A stretch of 64,000 nt of DNA, from assembly GCA_026120185.1 (NCBI GenBank), contig JANUWF010002208.1:3353501-3417500 (forward strand). Direction: 5' to 3'. Both the position numbers and the translations under genes were made by a program. This DNA is from Voacanga thouarsii (taxonomy: Eukaryota; Streptophyta; Magnoliopsida; Gentianales; Apocynaceae). A model generated the notes under the pieces. It saw only the letters and a list, made by a program, of their open reading frames with translations. It did no database searches and was not told the DNA's origin. Positions 46,775 through 57,486 of the stretch are shown here, in pieces (within the stretch, counting starts at the first letter, position 1; each line of letters starts with the position of its first letter).

Positions 46775-47376
46775 AATTTAATTGGGGACAAAACATTGCA
46801 AAACAAAAATTTCGTGCAAAAATTAGGCAGTGTCCGAACTGGGCCAGCGCCAGTTCTAAGGTCCCAATTGGCACCGACTGTGGCTTGAGTTCGAAAATCC
46901 TTGCTTCCAGAATAGGGCCGATGTCAGGTATGCTCGCTCAAGATGGCACTGGGTGTGCTCTGTCTGGTCTCCTATGTGTTTCAATTCAGCTTGCGCCGAG
47001 TATGCTTGCTCAAGCCAATGTCGGGTGTGCTCTGTCCAATCTCTGTTGTTCCGCGATTTCAGCTTTCTTGGCTTAATTTTGGAGCCCTTTTTGAACCCAT
47101 ATCATCCTAGCCTTTGCCTTGGAACTCTTAGGACTTGGTTGATTAATTTCCTTGGCCCTCCATATGGTGTGTTGTTCTAATTGAGTATCAATCACTCTTC
47201 TCTTTGGCAGCCTTTTCTTCTCATATCTCTTAGTCCTTGGTTTGTTGAGTTTGTTGCTTTGAAAACCTTCTTGAATCCTCTTGAAAATTATCTTTATCCA
47301 AAGTGTCATGAGTTGTGGCATGGTCGTCCTTCTCCCTTCTTTGGATTGAGCTTTAGGCCTAGGGCGAGTCCTATCA
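46775..47376 (-). repeat. Gypsy derivative 3' LTR, second part
   Basis: Matches 51138-51727 (gggacaaaacattgcaaaac, ttaggcagtgtccgaa, ctttaggcctaggg) and ends cctatca at 47376. Open frames here are LTR sequence, not genes. Confidence 0.88.
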
Positions 47377-47391
47377 TTTCCTCCTTTTTGG
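47377..47391 (-). other. Gypsy derivative polypurine tract
   Basis: The minus strand reads CCAAAAAGGAGGAAA immediately before the 3' LTR start TGATAGG. This is the plus-strand primer for cDNA synthesis. Confidence 0.8.
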
Positions 47392-49490
47392 AAAGGATTT
47401 GTTCTCGAATCAAAACCTATACAAGAATTCAAATAAGAGAGTTTTTCTGAAAATAAAATGACATGGCTTTGTACCTCATTATTCTCTATACTTTCTCTTT
47501 TCACTACCCATTTTTTTCTCTCATTTTACCTCCTCTGTCTTTTCTTTTTTTATTTTTTTGTTTGTCTCTCTTTTTTTCTCTCTCCAACTTGAGGTGGTCA
47601 CTATTCTCTCATCACCGTCCTCCTTCATTTCTTCAATTTTTATCTCTCTTCCTTTTCTCATCTCAACCTCTTGTTCCCCCTTTTTTTGTTCTTCCCTCTT
47701 CTCTCTTTTTTTTTTTTTTTCTTTTCTCACCCATCTTCTTTTTCCTTTCCTTTCCTTTTCTTTTTCCCTCGAGATATTTTGATCTTTCAAAACCTCACTA
47801 AGGGATAAGGGAAGTAGAGTAATTTTATTTCTATCTTTCCTCAAAGAATAAGTGTTCATCTTCTCTTCATGAACCATATCTCTATCAAATAACCATTGTC
47901 TTCCTAACAAAATATGCCCTACATGCATGGGAAATACATCATAAACCACTTCATCCTTATACTTCCCCATATTAATAGCAACCTTGACTTGTTTATTCAC
48001 CTTCACCTTTCCATAATTGTTCAACCATTGTAACTTGTAAAGTCTAGGTTGTTTCAATGTTTCTATTCCTGACTCCTCCACCAATGTAGTGCTAATCACA
48101 TTTTTACAACTCCCTCCATCAATGAGGACACTAGATGGTTTTTTCTTGATTAGACACCTTAAAAAAAATATATTCTCTCTTTGCGAATTTTATCCTTCTT
48201 CCACACCCTTATAAGCATTTTCAACTTCCATTGCTACTCCAATCAATGAACAAGTAGATTCAATCACAATTTTCCCTTTTCTGCCTTCTTTCCCTTCAAA
48301 TTTTTCTTCCAATACCTCACCACAATTTTTTTCACCGGATGAGATATTACCTTAGTCATTTATGAACACCATCTTCTTATTTAGACCCTCTTGGAAGGAA
48401 TGCCCATATCTTAGACACTTATAGCATTTGATGTCCCTACACCTCTGTGATCCCAAGAAGGCTTTGCCTTTCTCTATCCTCCTTTCGTCTCTAGTCATGG
48501 GGTTTTCATGCAAGGTTAGATTAGATGGCTTACTTCCACTAGCTTCATTCCTCATTTGTTTACACACCCCTTCTAGCCAACTCTCATTTTTCTTCCTCTG
48601 TTTTAGAGCTCCCTCAACAAATTTAACACCATCATGCTTTACTCCTTCTTGCTCATTTTCCTCCAACACCTCTAAGGAATGTGTTTCATCCTCTAAAAAG
48701 AAGAGAATATTTGTGAATTTCGTAGTCACACCTTGAATTGAACACAAATGATCCACATCACTCTCCCTAAAATCACTAAGCACATAATCTTTTTCTACTC
48801 TCGTCATACCTTTTGTTCAACCTTCTCAATTTTTTCTTCATTTTCTTGCGCCTCAAAAAATCTTTCATATTCCAATTTATTTAGACAATCAACATTTGTG
48901 TACCTTCTACTACAACAAATCTCATAAGTTAATCCTCTTCTACTATTGTAACAATTATAGCTTTTCCCATCATTCACCCCTTCTTCCGATGCCTTATGCA
49001 CTACATTCATCACTTTTTGTTTAACTTCTTTTGGACACTTATAAGGAGTGTGATCAAAACTCCCACACATTTTGCATTCGCTCTCTCAAGTTCTTTTGTA
49101 CCCCATGCTTGGTTGTTTTTTGTCTTTTCCCACATAAACTTCCTCATTCTAATATTCTTCACTCCTATGTCCTTCTTCTTCATATTTTTAATTTTTTCCA
49201 CTCGAATAAGATTCTCTATTGTTTTTACTCCCCTACTCCAATCTTCTATAGGACTCAAATTCTCACATTCTTGATAACTCTCCCCTAGGCCTCCTTCATA
49301 GCTTTCATACTCCCTTCCACTTATACTCAGCCCCTCATCATATTCATCCAAATATCCCATACTCTTATAATCATCCTCCTCATATTCTTACTCATATTCA
49401 TTAGATTCTCCAGAAACTCTCACTATAGCAAGACTTCTCATTATAGTCATACCCTTCACATTCACTCTAACTAGTCATTGTGAATTTTTC
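47392..49490 (-). pseudogene. gag and protease of the gypsy derivative
   Basis: On the minus strand, an acidic Tyr/Glu-rich N-terminal stretch (49360 on: MGYLDEYDEGLSISGREYES) leads to a first knuckle CKMCGSFDHTPYKC (about 49075-49034, intact C-X2-C-X4-H-X4-C). A second at about 48430-48380 is CYKCLRYGHSFQEG, with the last Cys lost. Protease-type sequence at 48099-47740 includes STTLVEESGIETLKQPRLYK, LQWLNNYGKVKVNKQVKVAI and HVGHILLGRQWLFDRD, typical of plant gypsy polyproteins. A Lys/Glu-rich low-complexity run follows (47735-47521). Near 47420-47395 is FDSRTNPFQKGGNDRT, a common gypsy 3' terminal peptide. Frames change at least twice. No polymerase or integrase is present. Confidence 0.75.
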
Positions 49491-50550
49491 ATTTCAAAAG
49501 AAGTACTCACAAAATTTAAATAGAAAACACAAGAAAAAAAAAAAATCTTCACTTCACTCCTTCACGTGTTTACACTCAATTTTAAGTGGTCACTCCTTAC
49601 TCGTATTTGCACTTTTCTTGACTTTTATCACAATGAGCTCACCTTCTTGCCTTTTTCAAACTCTCAATTCCACACTCAAGTTCTTTCCAACTCTTTCCCA
49701 CTTCAAAGAATTTGGCTCTACTAGTCAAGTTAACTAAATTCCAAGGGATAAAAAATAAATGTGTCTTAAAGATAATTTATCAAATACTTGGTGTGCAACA
49801 AGAAAAATGCATGGATTTCAAGAGTTGTTAAACTAAGTGATACTATCAAAACCTCAGGAGCACAATTTAGCAATTAACAAACACTTAAGGAAATGATGAC
49901 ACAAGAAAATTCAAGAAATAGTAGTAGGAGTTCAAAATGTGCAAATATTTTCCAACTTGAGACAAATGCAATGCGAACAAATCTTCTAGTATCAACAAGA
50001 ATACCAATTAACTTCACAAATGCACTCTACTAATCAAATTGGTCATCACACTTCATAAATGGAAGATTTGGTAGTTAAGTATAAGCAATCACAAACCATT
50101 AGAGCAATATATCAAACATATTGTGTGCATTCTCGTAGCTCAATTTAGTATAGCAAATTTCAGCTTGGTTTTGGCCCCAAATCAATAAATTTTTACATCA
50201 AATAACTCCTCGAACATCAATATATCATATAAGGTCAAATTAACAATATTTCTGTGGCACAAATCTAAGTTTTCAACCCCCAAAATTTGTAAGAAATATA
50301 GTTACGGGAATAAGAATTTTTGCAGTAATATGAGTTTCAAATCAATAATTTTTCATGCCAAAATACTCCTCAAACATTATACCAACATATAGGATCAATT
50401 TAGCATCAAGTCCATAGCATAATCTTGAGTTTCAAGCATTCCAAAATAGCAAGAGAAAAAGTAACGAAAACTGAAATTTTTTTAACAAAATTTGAAGAAG
50501 ATTGTACCTTGACCCAAACAAAGTTGATTGATTAGAATCAACACAATGCA
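49491..50550 (-). other. Gypsy derivative leader
   Basis: Untranslated leader between primer site and gag, AT-rich. It has a loose duplication: segments near 50155-50270 and 50325-50440 share agtttcaaatcaataa-type words and catcaa/atatca phrases. No gene seen. Confidence 0.5.
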
Positions 50551-50563
50551 AGCTCTGATACCA
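50551..50563 (-). other. Gypsy derivative primer-binding site
   Basis: The minus strand reads TGGTATCAGAGCT, a perfect match to the initiator-Met tRNA complement, two bases inside the 5' LTR. Confidence 0.9.
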
Positions 50564-50565
50564 CT

Positions 50566-51727
50566 TGATATGATTTTGGGAAGCTCCAACAAGGTGGATT
50601 AAATTCAAGATCAAGAAACCTATCAAACTTACACACAAGAATACCAAAAATACAAAGAAATTAAAACTCTTGTGATAATATGAATCATCATACTTCAAAA
50701 ACACCTTAACACCCTAATCTAACTAGAGATTAGAACACCAAGGATAGGAATTTGAAGGCACCTAACTCAATCCTATCAAATACACCAAGCAACCTAGCAC
50801 ATAGAATAGAGATGAAGGTTAGATTATACCTTAAGATTTAGAGACAAGAACAAATGTGGGATTAAATTCTTTGATTTAGTCTTGATGTTTGATGGACATC
50901 ACCCAAGAGGATCACTTTCAAGAACTCTCCTTCTAGAGAGAAAAATCTGATTTTTCCTTCCCAAAATACCAAAGTTTTGTTTACAATATTATAATAGGAT
51001 ATTTATAATCCCCCAACATAATCTAACTAATTAATAAACTAATCATGGAATTAGGTGGCCTTGTTTTTTTCCTTAACACAAGTATTGAGGCTCTATTACA
51101 TACTTTAAAATAAGTAAAAATATAATAAAAATTGTGAAAATTTAATTAGGGACAAAACATTGCAAAACAAGAATTTCGTGCAAAAATTAGGCAGTGTCCG
51201 AATTGGGCTAGCTCCAGTTTCGAGGTCCTAGCCAGTGCTGACTGTGGCTTAAGTTCGAAGATCCTTGCTTCCAGAATGGGGCCAGCGTCGGGTATGCTCA
51301 CTCAAGCTGGCGCCAAGTGTGCTCTGTCTGGTCTCCTGTGTGTTGCAATTCGGCCGGTGTCGGGTATACTTACTCAAGCCAGTGCCGGGTGTACTCTATC
51401 CGATCTCTACTCCGTGATTTCATCTTCTTTGGCTTATTTTTGGAGCCTTTTTTGAATCCATATCATCCTAGCTTTTGCTTTGGGACTCTTAGGACTTGGT
51501 TGATTGATTTGTTGGCCCTCTATATGGTGTGTTGTTCCAATTGAGCACCAATCACTTTTCTCTTTGGCAGCCTTTTCTTCTCATATCTCTTGGTCCTTAG
51601 TTTGTTGCTTTGAAAACCTCCTTGAATCCTCTTAAAAATCGTCTTTATCCAAGGTACCATGAGTTATGGCTTAGTCGCCCTTCCCCTTTTTTTGAATTGA
51701 GCTTTAGGCCTAGGGTAATTCCTATCA
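50566..51727 (-). repeat. Gypsy derivative 5' LTR
   Basis: Uninterrupted 1,162-bp LTR, tgatatgattttggg to cctatca. It provides the empty-site reference for the solo LTR in its partner (aaaattgtgaaaatttaatt at 51129-51148). Confidence 0.9.
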
Positions 51728-51732
51728 CCATT

Positions 51733-52528
51733 GAGATAATATCTCATTATTTCTTAAATAACTCTAAAACTCTTGGCTTAAGTTTCACTTCCTCGATTAG
51801 ATCTTAGAGTTTTAATACTTTTGCCAAGTTGTTTCTTTACTTCACTCTTGAAGTCTTTAAACTTGTCAAAAGCTTTAGATTTGTATTTTATTAAATGCAA
51901 ATACTCATATCATGAATAATCATCAACAAAAATAATAAAGTATTAATAACTTCCTCTTGCTTATATTGATATTGGGTCACATACATCAGTGTGTATGAGT
52001 TTTAATAACTCTTGAACCTTTTATCCTTACCAAAAAAAGGATGTTTTAGTCATTTTTCCAAGTAAACAAGACTCGTATGTGCCATATAATTCGTAATCAA
52101 ATGACCCTAAGTCACCAAGTTTATGTAACTTAGAAACGCGATTCTCATTTATATGGCCTAACCGATAATGTTATAAAGAATATACGATTAAGTTATCTTT
52201 TTTTTTTTTCTTATTGTTTATATTGAGAATAGGATCATTCATGTCTAGAATAAAAATCATTTATCAAAGTTGTAGTACCATATTGGATATCATTTAATGA
52301 AAAAGGGCAACCTTTATTCTTGAAAATAAAATGAAACCATTCATGTCCAAACAAGCAATTGAGATAATGTTCTTAAGTAAAATAGGTACGTAATAACAGT
52401 TTGTAAATTCTAAAATCAATCCAGAAGGCAATGTAGATAATAAGTCCCCACAACAAATGCAGCAACATTTTCTCTATTTACAGTATGTTAGACCACATTG
52501 CCCTTTTCAAACCTCTACTATCCTTTAG
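51733..52528 (-). pseudogene. copia-2 integrase core
   Basis: Minus-strand translation from about 52110 down to 51740 gives LGSFDYELYGTYESCLLGKM (zinc-binding end), TLMYVTQYQY where the first catalytic Asp region is expected, RYFIIFVDDYS, EYLHLIKYKSKAFDKFKDFK, and SEVKKQLGKSIKTLRSNRGS. The last matches the second catalytic Asp segment (LRSDRGGEY) with Asp changed to Asn. It joins 44323 across the ccatt insertion site. A T-rich run lies at 52197-52210. Confidence 0.82.
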
Positions 52529-53545
52529 TCACTGCATAGTATTATACAAATGAGATCGATATTTAGCATCCAATACACATATCTTATTTTTAAAAACAGT
52601 ATTAATCTTAATCATAAACATATCAAGAGTGAAATTAGAAGTGCCCGCGAGCTTCTTCTTCTCCTTCCTCTCTTTGATGTTCTCTAGATAGGCTTTACAA
52701 TTATGCCTCCAATGTCTTATCTTGCCACAATGATGACATGAGCCTTTGGGTGCTGTTTCCTTTTTCTTCACACTACCTTTGGGTTTAGTAGGAACTTTCT
52801 TCTTAGAAGATGAAGAATTTATCAGCATAACTACATTAGCTTCTTTCTTTAAGGAAGTTTTTGCAGTCTTGAGAAGGTTGATTAACTTGAGTAATGCGGT
52901 TTCAATATTATTCATTTGGTAATTAATCACAAATTGTGAAAAATTACTTGGCAAAGATTGTAGAATTAAGACTACACTTAATTCATGATGTATTACAAAC
53001 CTAAGTGACCTAAGCTTCTTAATCAAACCCAATATTTTCAACCCATGAGTGTCCACAGAAGCACCCTCAGCCATCTTAGATCGAAACAACTGTTCAGAGA
53101 TCTCATATCTCTCTGTTTTAGTTTACTAATCAAACAACTTCCTAAGATGGAAGATAATGGAGTAAGCATCCATATGCTTATACTACTTTTGCAATTCTAA
53201 ATATTTTCTGCTTTCTACTAAAGTAGTTTAATAATTAGGATTATTTATTAAATCATTCATTATGGATTCCTAATATCATTTTGCAATGTTTATCTATTGA
53301 AAATTGTATCTTCTTACTTTGTTCTAAGAACTGTTTTAATTCCACCAGCATGATATAAGATGATGTGTCACTATCCTCTTGGTGTTTTTTATGGACAACA
53401 TGCTCACTAATAGGAGCATCATGGGCTAGTGGTAGCGAAATAGGAGTATCTAGTACGTACAACAACTTTTCCAACTTGAGAACGATTCTCAAGTTTCTAT
53501 ACCAGTTCAAAATATTTAAGTTGGTAAGCTAATTGGTTTCCAATA
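52529..53545 (-). pseudogene. copia-2 gag and protease start
   Basis: The N-terminal gag part (53510-53253) reads MNWYRNLRIVLKLEKLLYVL. The C-terminal part (53089-52529) has the helical segment QSLPSNFSQFVINYQMN, then TALLKLINLLKTAKTSLKKE, and the knuckle CHHCGKIRHWRHNC (spacing kept; the usual Gly before His is Arg). Protease starts in CVLDAKYRSHLYN, where DTGCGSHI-like sequence is usual, so the active site is lost. It is the best preserved coding piece of copia-2 (186 codons open). Confidence 0.85.
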
Positions 53546-55359
53546 TACTATGTAAATTCAAGTTAGTCGACAAGATGCAAATGCCCTAGATGTAAAGATA
53601 GAAAAATTAACAAAATGTGTATGCACATAATATGCAAATAATTAGGTTTTTAATTAAATACATAATTATTTCACTATTTTACTCAAATCAATAGCCCTCA
53701 CTATTGATTCGGGAAAGCCTGTTGGAAGCTTTCTTAATGGACCAGTATCCAAATTCCTTAAGAATGACATTGGGTCTGCCGAACAAACTATTCTTAAGTT
53801 CAATAATAGGTATTCAATACCAATTACATTTAATGCAACTACCAAATCATTAGGTGATTAACTTCTTTTAATCTTAAAGCTTTTAAGCTTTTCCAATCTT
53901 GCCTTTAATTTTCTTTATACTTGAGTTAACCCAACCAGAATAAAGAAATTAATTAAACACATTCTATTAATTAGAAATTTAAATTCCATAATACGAACAT
54001 ACTCGATGTCAAGTAAGCTTAGGTCTACCCAATAACCTGGTCTTGAAAAAGAACTCTCATTCTTACTATATTAATGGAAGGCATTAAATTTAATATTAAT
54101 TGATGGATTTGATATATTAGTGGTCTCATACATTTGCCATGCATAAATGTTAACACTTTGACACAATTGTAATAGACTCGATTACATGGCTTGGTTATAA
54201 ATTTTTCTAGATTAATTTCATTTAGCCAAGTAGGAAATTAATTTTGGTCAAACATATGTGTTCATGCATGTTTTGAGAAGAAAGTCTTACCATGTTCTTG
54301 TTTTGTCTTGGGCACCATCTCTATTAGCTTGAAAAATAATTTCTAGTCTAAACCATGTAATCTAATTACATAAATTTTTAATAAAGAAATCTCGAGTTAC
54401 ATTCGAAAGGAGTTAGATGAGAAGAGAAATTATACAAGAATAACAAAGAAGGCAGGATACGTATGCCCTATTTATTCAAAATAAAGCTATAAAATGTTTG
54501 ATACAATATTAATTAATCAAAATTAATTGGTCTAAATCCATAACCAAACAACATGCCAAAATCATGCTTAATATAAATTAAGCAAATAAATATACATCAA
54601 ATAACAAATTCCAAAACATTATTTTGGAAAAATAAGATAGATAGTCCCAAAATCAAATTTTGGGAAAACTTAATGGGTCCAAAACAAATTTTGAAAACCT
54701 TATGGGTCTATTTTAAAAAACCATTTTAGTGGGCTTAATAGAATTTTTTTTTTTAAAAAAAATGCATAGCCGCGACAGGCTATGCACAAGCCTATCACAT
54801 GCTTTCCAATTGGAAACAATCAATCACGTGGGAAACAATTTAGAATTGTTAACAATTCTAAACAATTCGAATTCATATCATCCACCAATTCAAGCAGCTT
54901 CCTATTCACGTATTCACCAATATCATATTTAGAAGGAATTGGAATTTGGACATGCTATCACAATTTGGAAACAATTCCTATTCAGCAAAACAGAATCAAT
55001 TTCGGCTGCTATTGGAAACAATTTCCAATTCGTTCACAATTGCTTTTTTTTTTTTCTACGTTCTTTCGCAAATCAGAACTTTTCTGATTAAGAAACAAAA
55101 TTAATTTTGCTATTTATTTTCCTTTCACCAATTAATTTTTTTTAATAAACAAAAATTCCAAGATTTCATAAATCCTTTTTACTAAAACTAATTTCAGTAA
55201 TTGATATGCGAAGGAAAAATAATAATAATCCACTAAAACGAATTTTTTAAAATCAAAATGTTCGTGAAGCAATTTTATAGACTCGAATTTATTTATGAAA
55301 TAATTTTAAAATAATAATATACTTGTAAAACATATATAAGATGACTCTGATATCATTAT
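53546..55359 (-). other. copia-2 leader and primer site
   Basis: About 1.8 kb without recognised coding sequence. The end next to the 5' LTR (55343-55357) reads on the minus strand TGATATCAGAGTC, a mutated initiator-Met primer site. The segment 54600-55080 is rich in aacaatt / caattc words. Confidence 0.5.
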
Positions 55360-57240
55360 TAAATTTCGATCATACAAAAATAATTAATGTGCAGTGAAAA
55401 TTAAAATAAAATTAACCCAAAAGAATCATTATATAACTAGACAGGTCAAGAAAGGAAAGAAAATTTTATTACCTCGAAAATATAGCTTTTAAAATTTTTC
55501 TCTCGCGCGTGGAACCCTTTCGAGAATTATTCGAGTCACGAACTACCAAATTCTAAAATAAAAATTTCTCTAATATTAATCTATACGAGAATGTACTTAA
55601 GAACCACTAAAATTTTCTACTACAAAAATTTATTGGCCACTAGAGTTTTTAATTTTTGGAGAGGAAAAATATTTTAGAATAGGCTATTGTATTTTGTTTT
55701 TTGTGTTTCCTGGTCAATGAAATTTTTTTTCCCAGAGGACGGCGGCACCATATGTTTATTTGCTTGACTGCCTCAAGGAAAAATAGAAAGAAACCTACGG
55801 AAGTTTCCTAAATCCTTTAGGAAACAAAATAATAGCCCCTTCCTCTTTTTTTTTCTTGGTTAAAACTACACAGAACAATTCTATGTTTTTCTATGTATCC
55901 ATGTTTCTTAAGACTTTTAGGAAACAAACCGGGAAAAAAAAAAAAAAAAAACCTTTCATTATGGGCTTATACTTTGGAAATTACAATTAAGCCCATTAGG
56001 TTTTACTAATTGTAATTTTCCAAAAATAATTATAACACCTTATAATTGACTCATAATAATTATTTTTCTCACAAATTAATCTCATAAAATTATTAAATAA
56101 TATATTGAGTACTAATTCCTCTATTGTGTGTGACTTAGTAAGTTTTCTTGTCAATTGGTAGTTAATATGAATTAATTCTATCACAATAGAATTAATAATC
56201 CTTTTATAATTAGAATTAACTTATTAATTATAATTATAAATAATTTATTAATTCTTTAATTAATAAATTCATATTTAACAGATCATGGGTGACGTCTATC
56301 AATTCATCATAACCACCCAGAAGTCTAAAAAATCAAGTGACTTGATATGAACCTTTCAATAGTAAAATATCAGTGCAATAAACTCCTTTCATTATACTAT
56401 ATCTCATTCGATTTTAGAGTCTGGAACTAGTGCCAACTCTTACTAGAATAAAATTAATTCTAACTCGAATTTATTAGTACTTATTCTAAAATTCATTACT
56501 TAACATATGTATCAATTGGAACTATTTTCAATACATAGTCACTTTGGCCCAGGACTTCTCGAGTAATAATTCCATATAAGTGGTTGTGAGATATACACAC
56601 CACTATTATAAGTGATGAATCCTTTATTGACTCATCTCAACTGCTTTTATTTACTTTATGTTGTACCAAATATCTATCACATAGACAGCTCCAGATGAGA
56701 CTTCAAAGATTGGAATCAAAGTACAACACTCAATAAATAAAGTATCTTGGAGTTAACAAGTCTAAGGATATTTGCACATTTACTATAATAAGATTCTACC
56801 ACTAGTACTAAATAATTATCCACGTAATTATCTTATAGTTAAGTCATCCAATATACTTATTCACATAACAAGCATCCACGTATTAACTTTAAGTATCACA
56901 ATACTAACGGATGTGAGAATCACCGCTTCATCAAATCAAGAAGTATAACACATGATAGTCTTTGCGTATTAATGATATCACATCTCATTAATACTATGAT
57001 TAGGGATAATTTAAGTATAAGTACTATATAGTGTATTAGAAATCTCATAATCTGGTCCCTATCATAATTTCTTTAACACAATACTATGTGCTTAGGACTT
57101 TATCTAATAATTTTATACATATATGCATGAAATGATTAATTAAACTGAAGCATAAAAAATGTATTTTATTAATATATATATATATATATATATGTCATAT
57201 ACAATATATAAGTAATTGCCTCTAAGGCATAACACTAACA
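55360..57240 (-). repeat. copia-2 5' LTR
   Basis: 1,881 bp, from taaatttcgatcat to aacactaaca. Partner of 38493-42163 and lacks the solo LTR found there. It contains a TA run at about 57173-57192. Confidence 0.88.
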
Positions 57241-57486
57241 AATTCAACATAAAACACATAAAATGCAAACATCTCCAAAGTACCCAAATACCACTATCAA
57301 CCTTATCATTTCTCTTGCTATCTAAAGCCAAATCCTCATCTTCTATCAAATTAATCATCCTCCGTTTTCTAAAGATTGATCGAACTCGAATTCGAAAGTT
57401 CCTGATTACATGGCTTAACATACTACTAGACCACATCTAACCTAATACATTGGAAGGAAAGTCTAAACTTAGGGTCCGATATCAAT
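57241..57486 (-). other. Chromovirus leader and primer-binding site
   Basis: Leader directly inside the 5' LTR. At 57485-57473 the minus strand reads TTGATATCGGACC, a degenerate initiator-Met primer site. It connects to 38492 when copia-2 is removed. Confidence 0.7.

Larger units (their letters stand above)
44329..51727 (-). mobile_element. Gypsy derivative with gag and protease only
   Basis: Bounded by a perfect duplication ccatt (44324-44328, 51728-51732) inside copia-2 integrase. LTRs of about 1.17 kb have mirror-image ends (tgatatgat...cctatca). The 3' LTR is split by a solo LTR (44903-46769). A perfect initiator-Met primer site (50563-50551) and a clear polypurine tract (47391-47377) are present. 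The internal region is only 3.17 kb and holds gag and protease sequence but no RT, RNase H or integrase, so transposition must have depended on enzymes in trans, or these domains were deleted. It is the youngest coding insertion in copia-2. Confidence 0.85.
38493..57240 (-). mobile_element. Second Copia element (copia-2), heavily interrupted
   Basis: The two LTRs (38493-42163 with an inserted solo LTR, and 55360-57240) share about 1.87 kb from a start of type t(g/a)(g/a)atttc to an end taaca. The minus strand gives gag, protease, integrase, RT and RNase H in Copia order between them. Primer site (55343-55357, degenerate TGATATCAGAGTC) and polypurine region (42164-42180, AAGTAGGAGTT) fit. The net size without nested insertions is about 9.5 kb. 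A clean target duplication could not be found (tctat against aattc). It sits in the chromovirus leader. Confidence 0.87.

Noticed and set aside
46885..47180. Short frames in the gypsy derivative LTR (repeated at 51317-51544)
   Set aside because: Present in both LTRs at the same place and without family resemblance; LTR sequence, not a gene.
47463..47801. Open frames on the plus strand opposite the gypsy derivative (also 48428-48736 and 48996-49274)
   Set aside because: Shadows of the gag-protease region and of a Lys/Glu-rich run; composition-driven.
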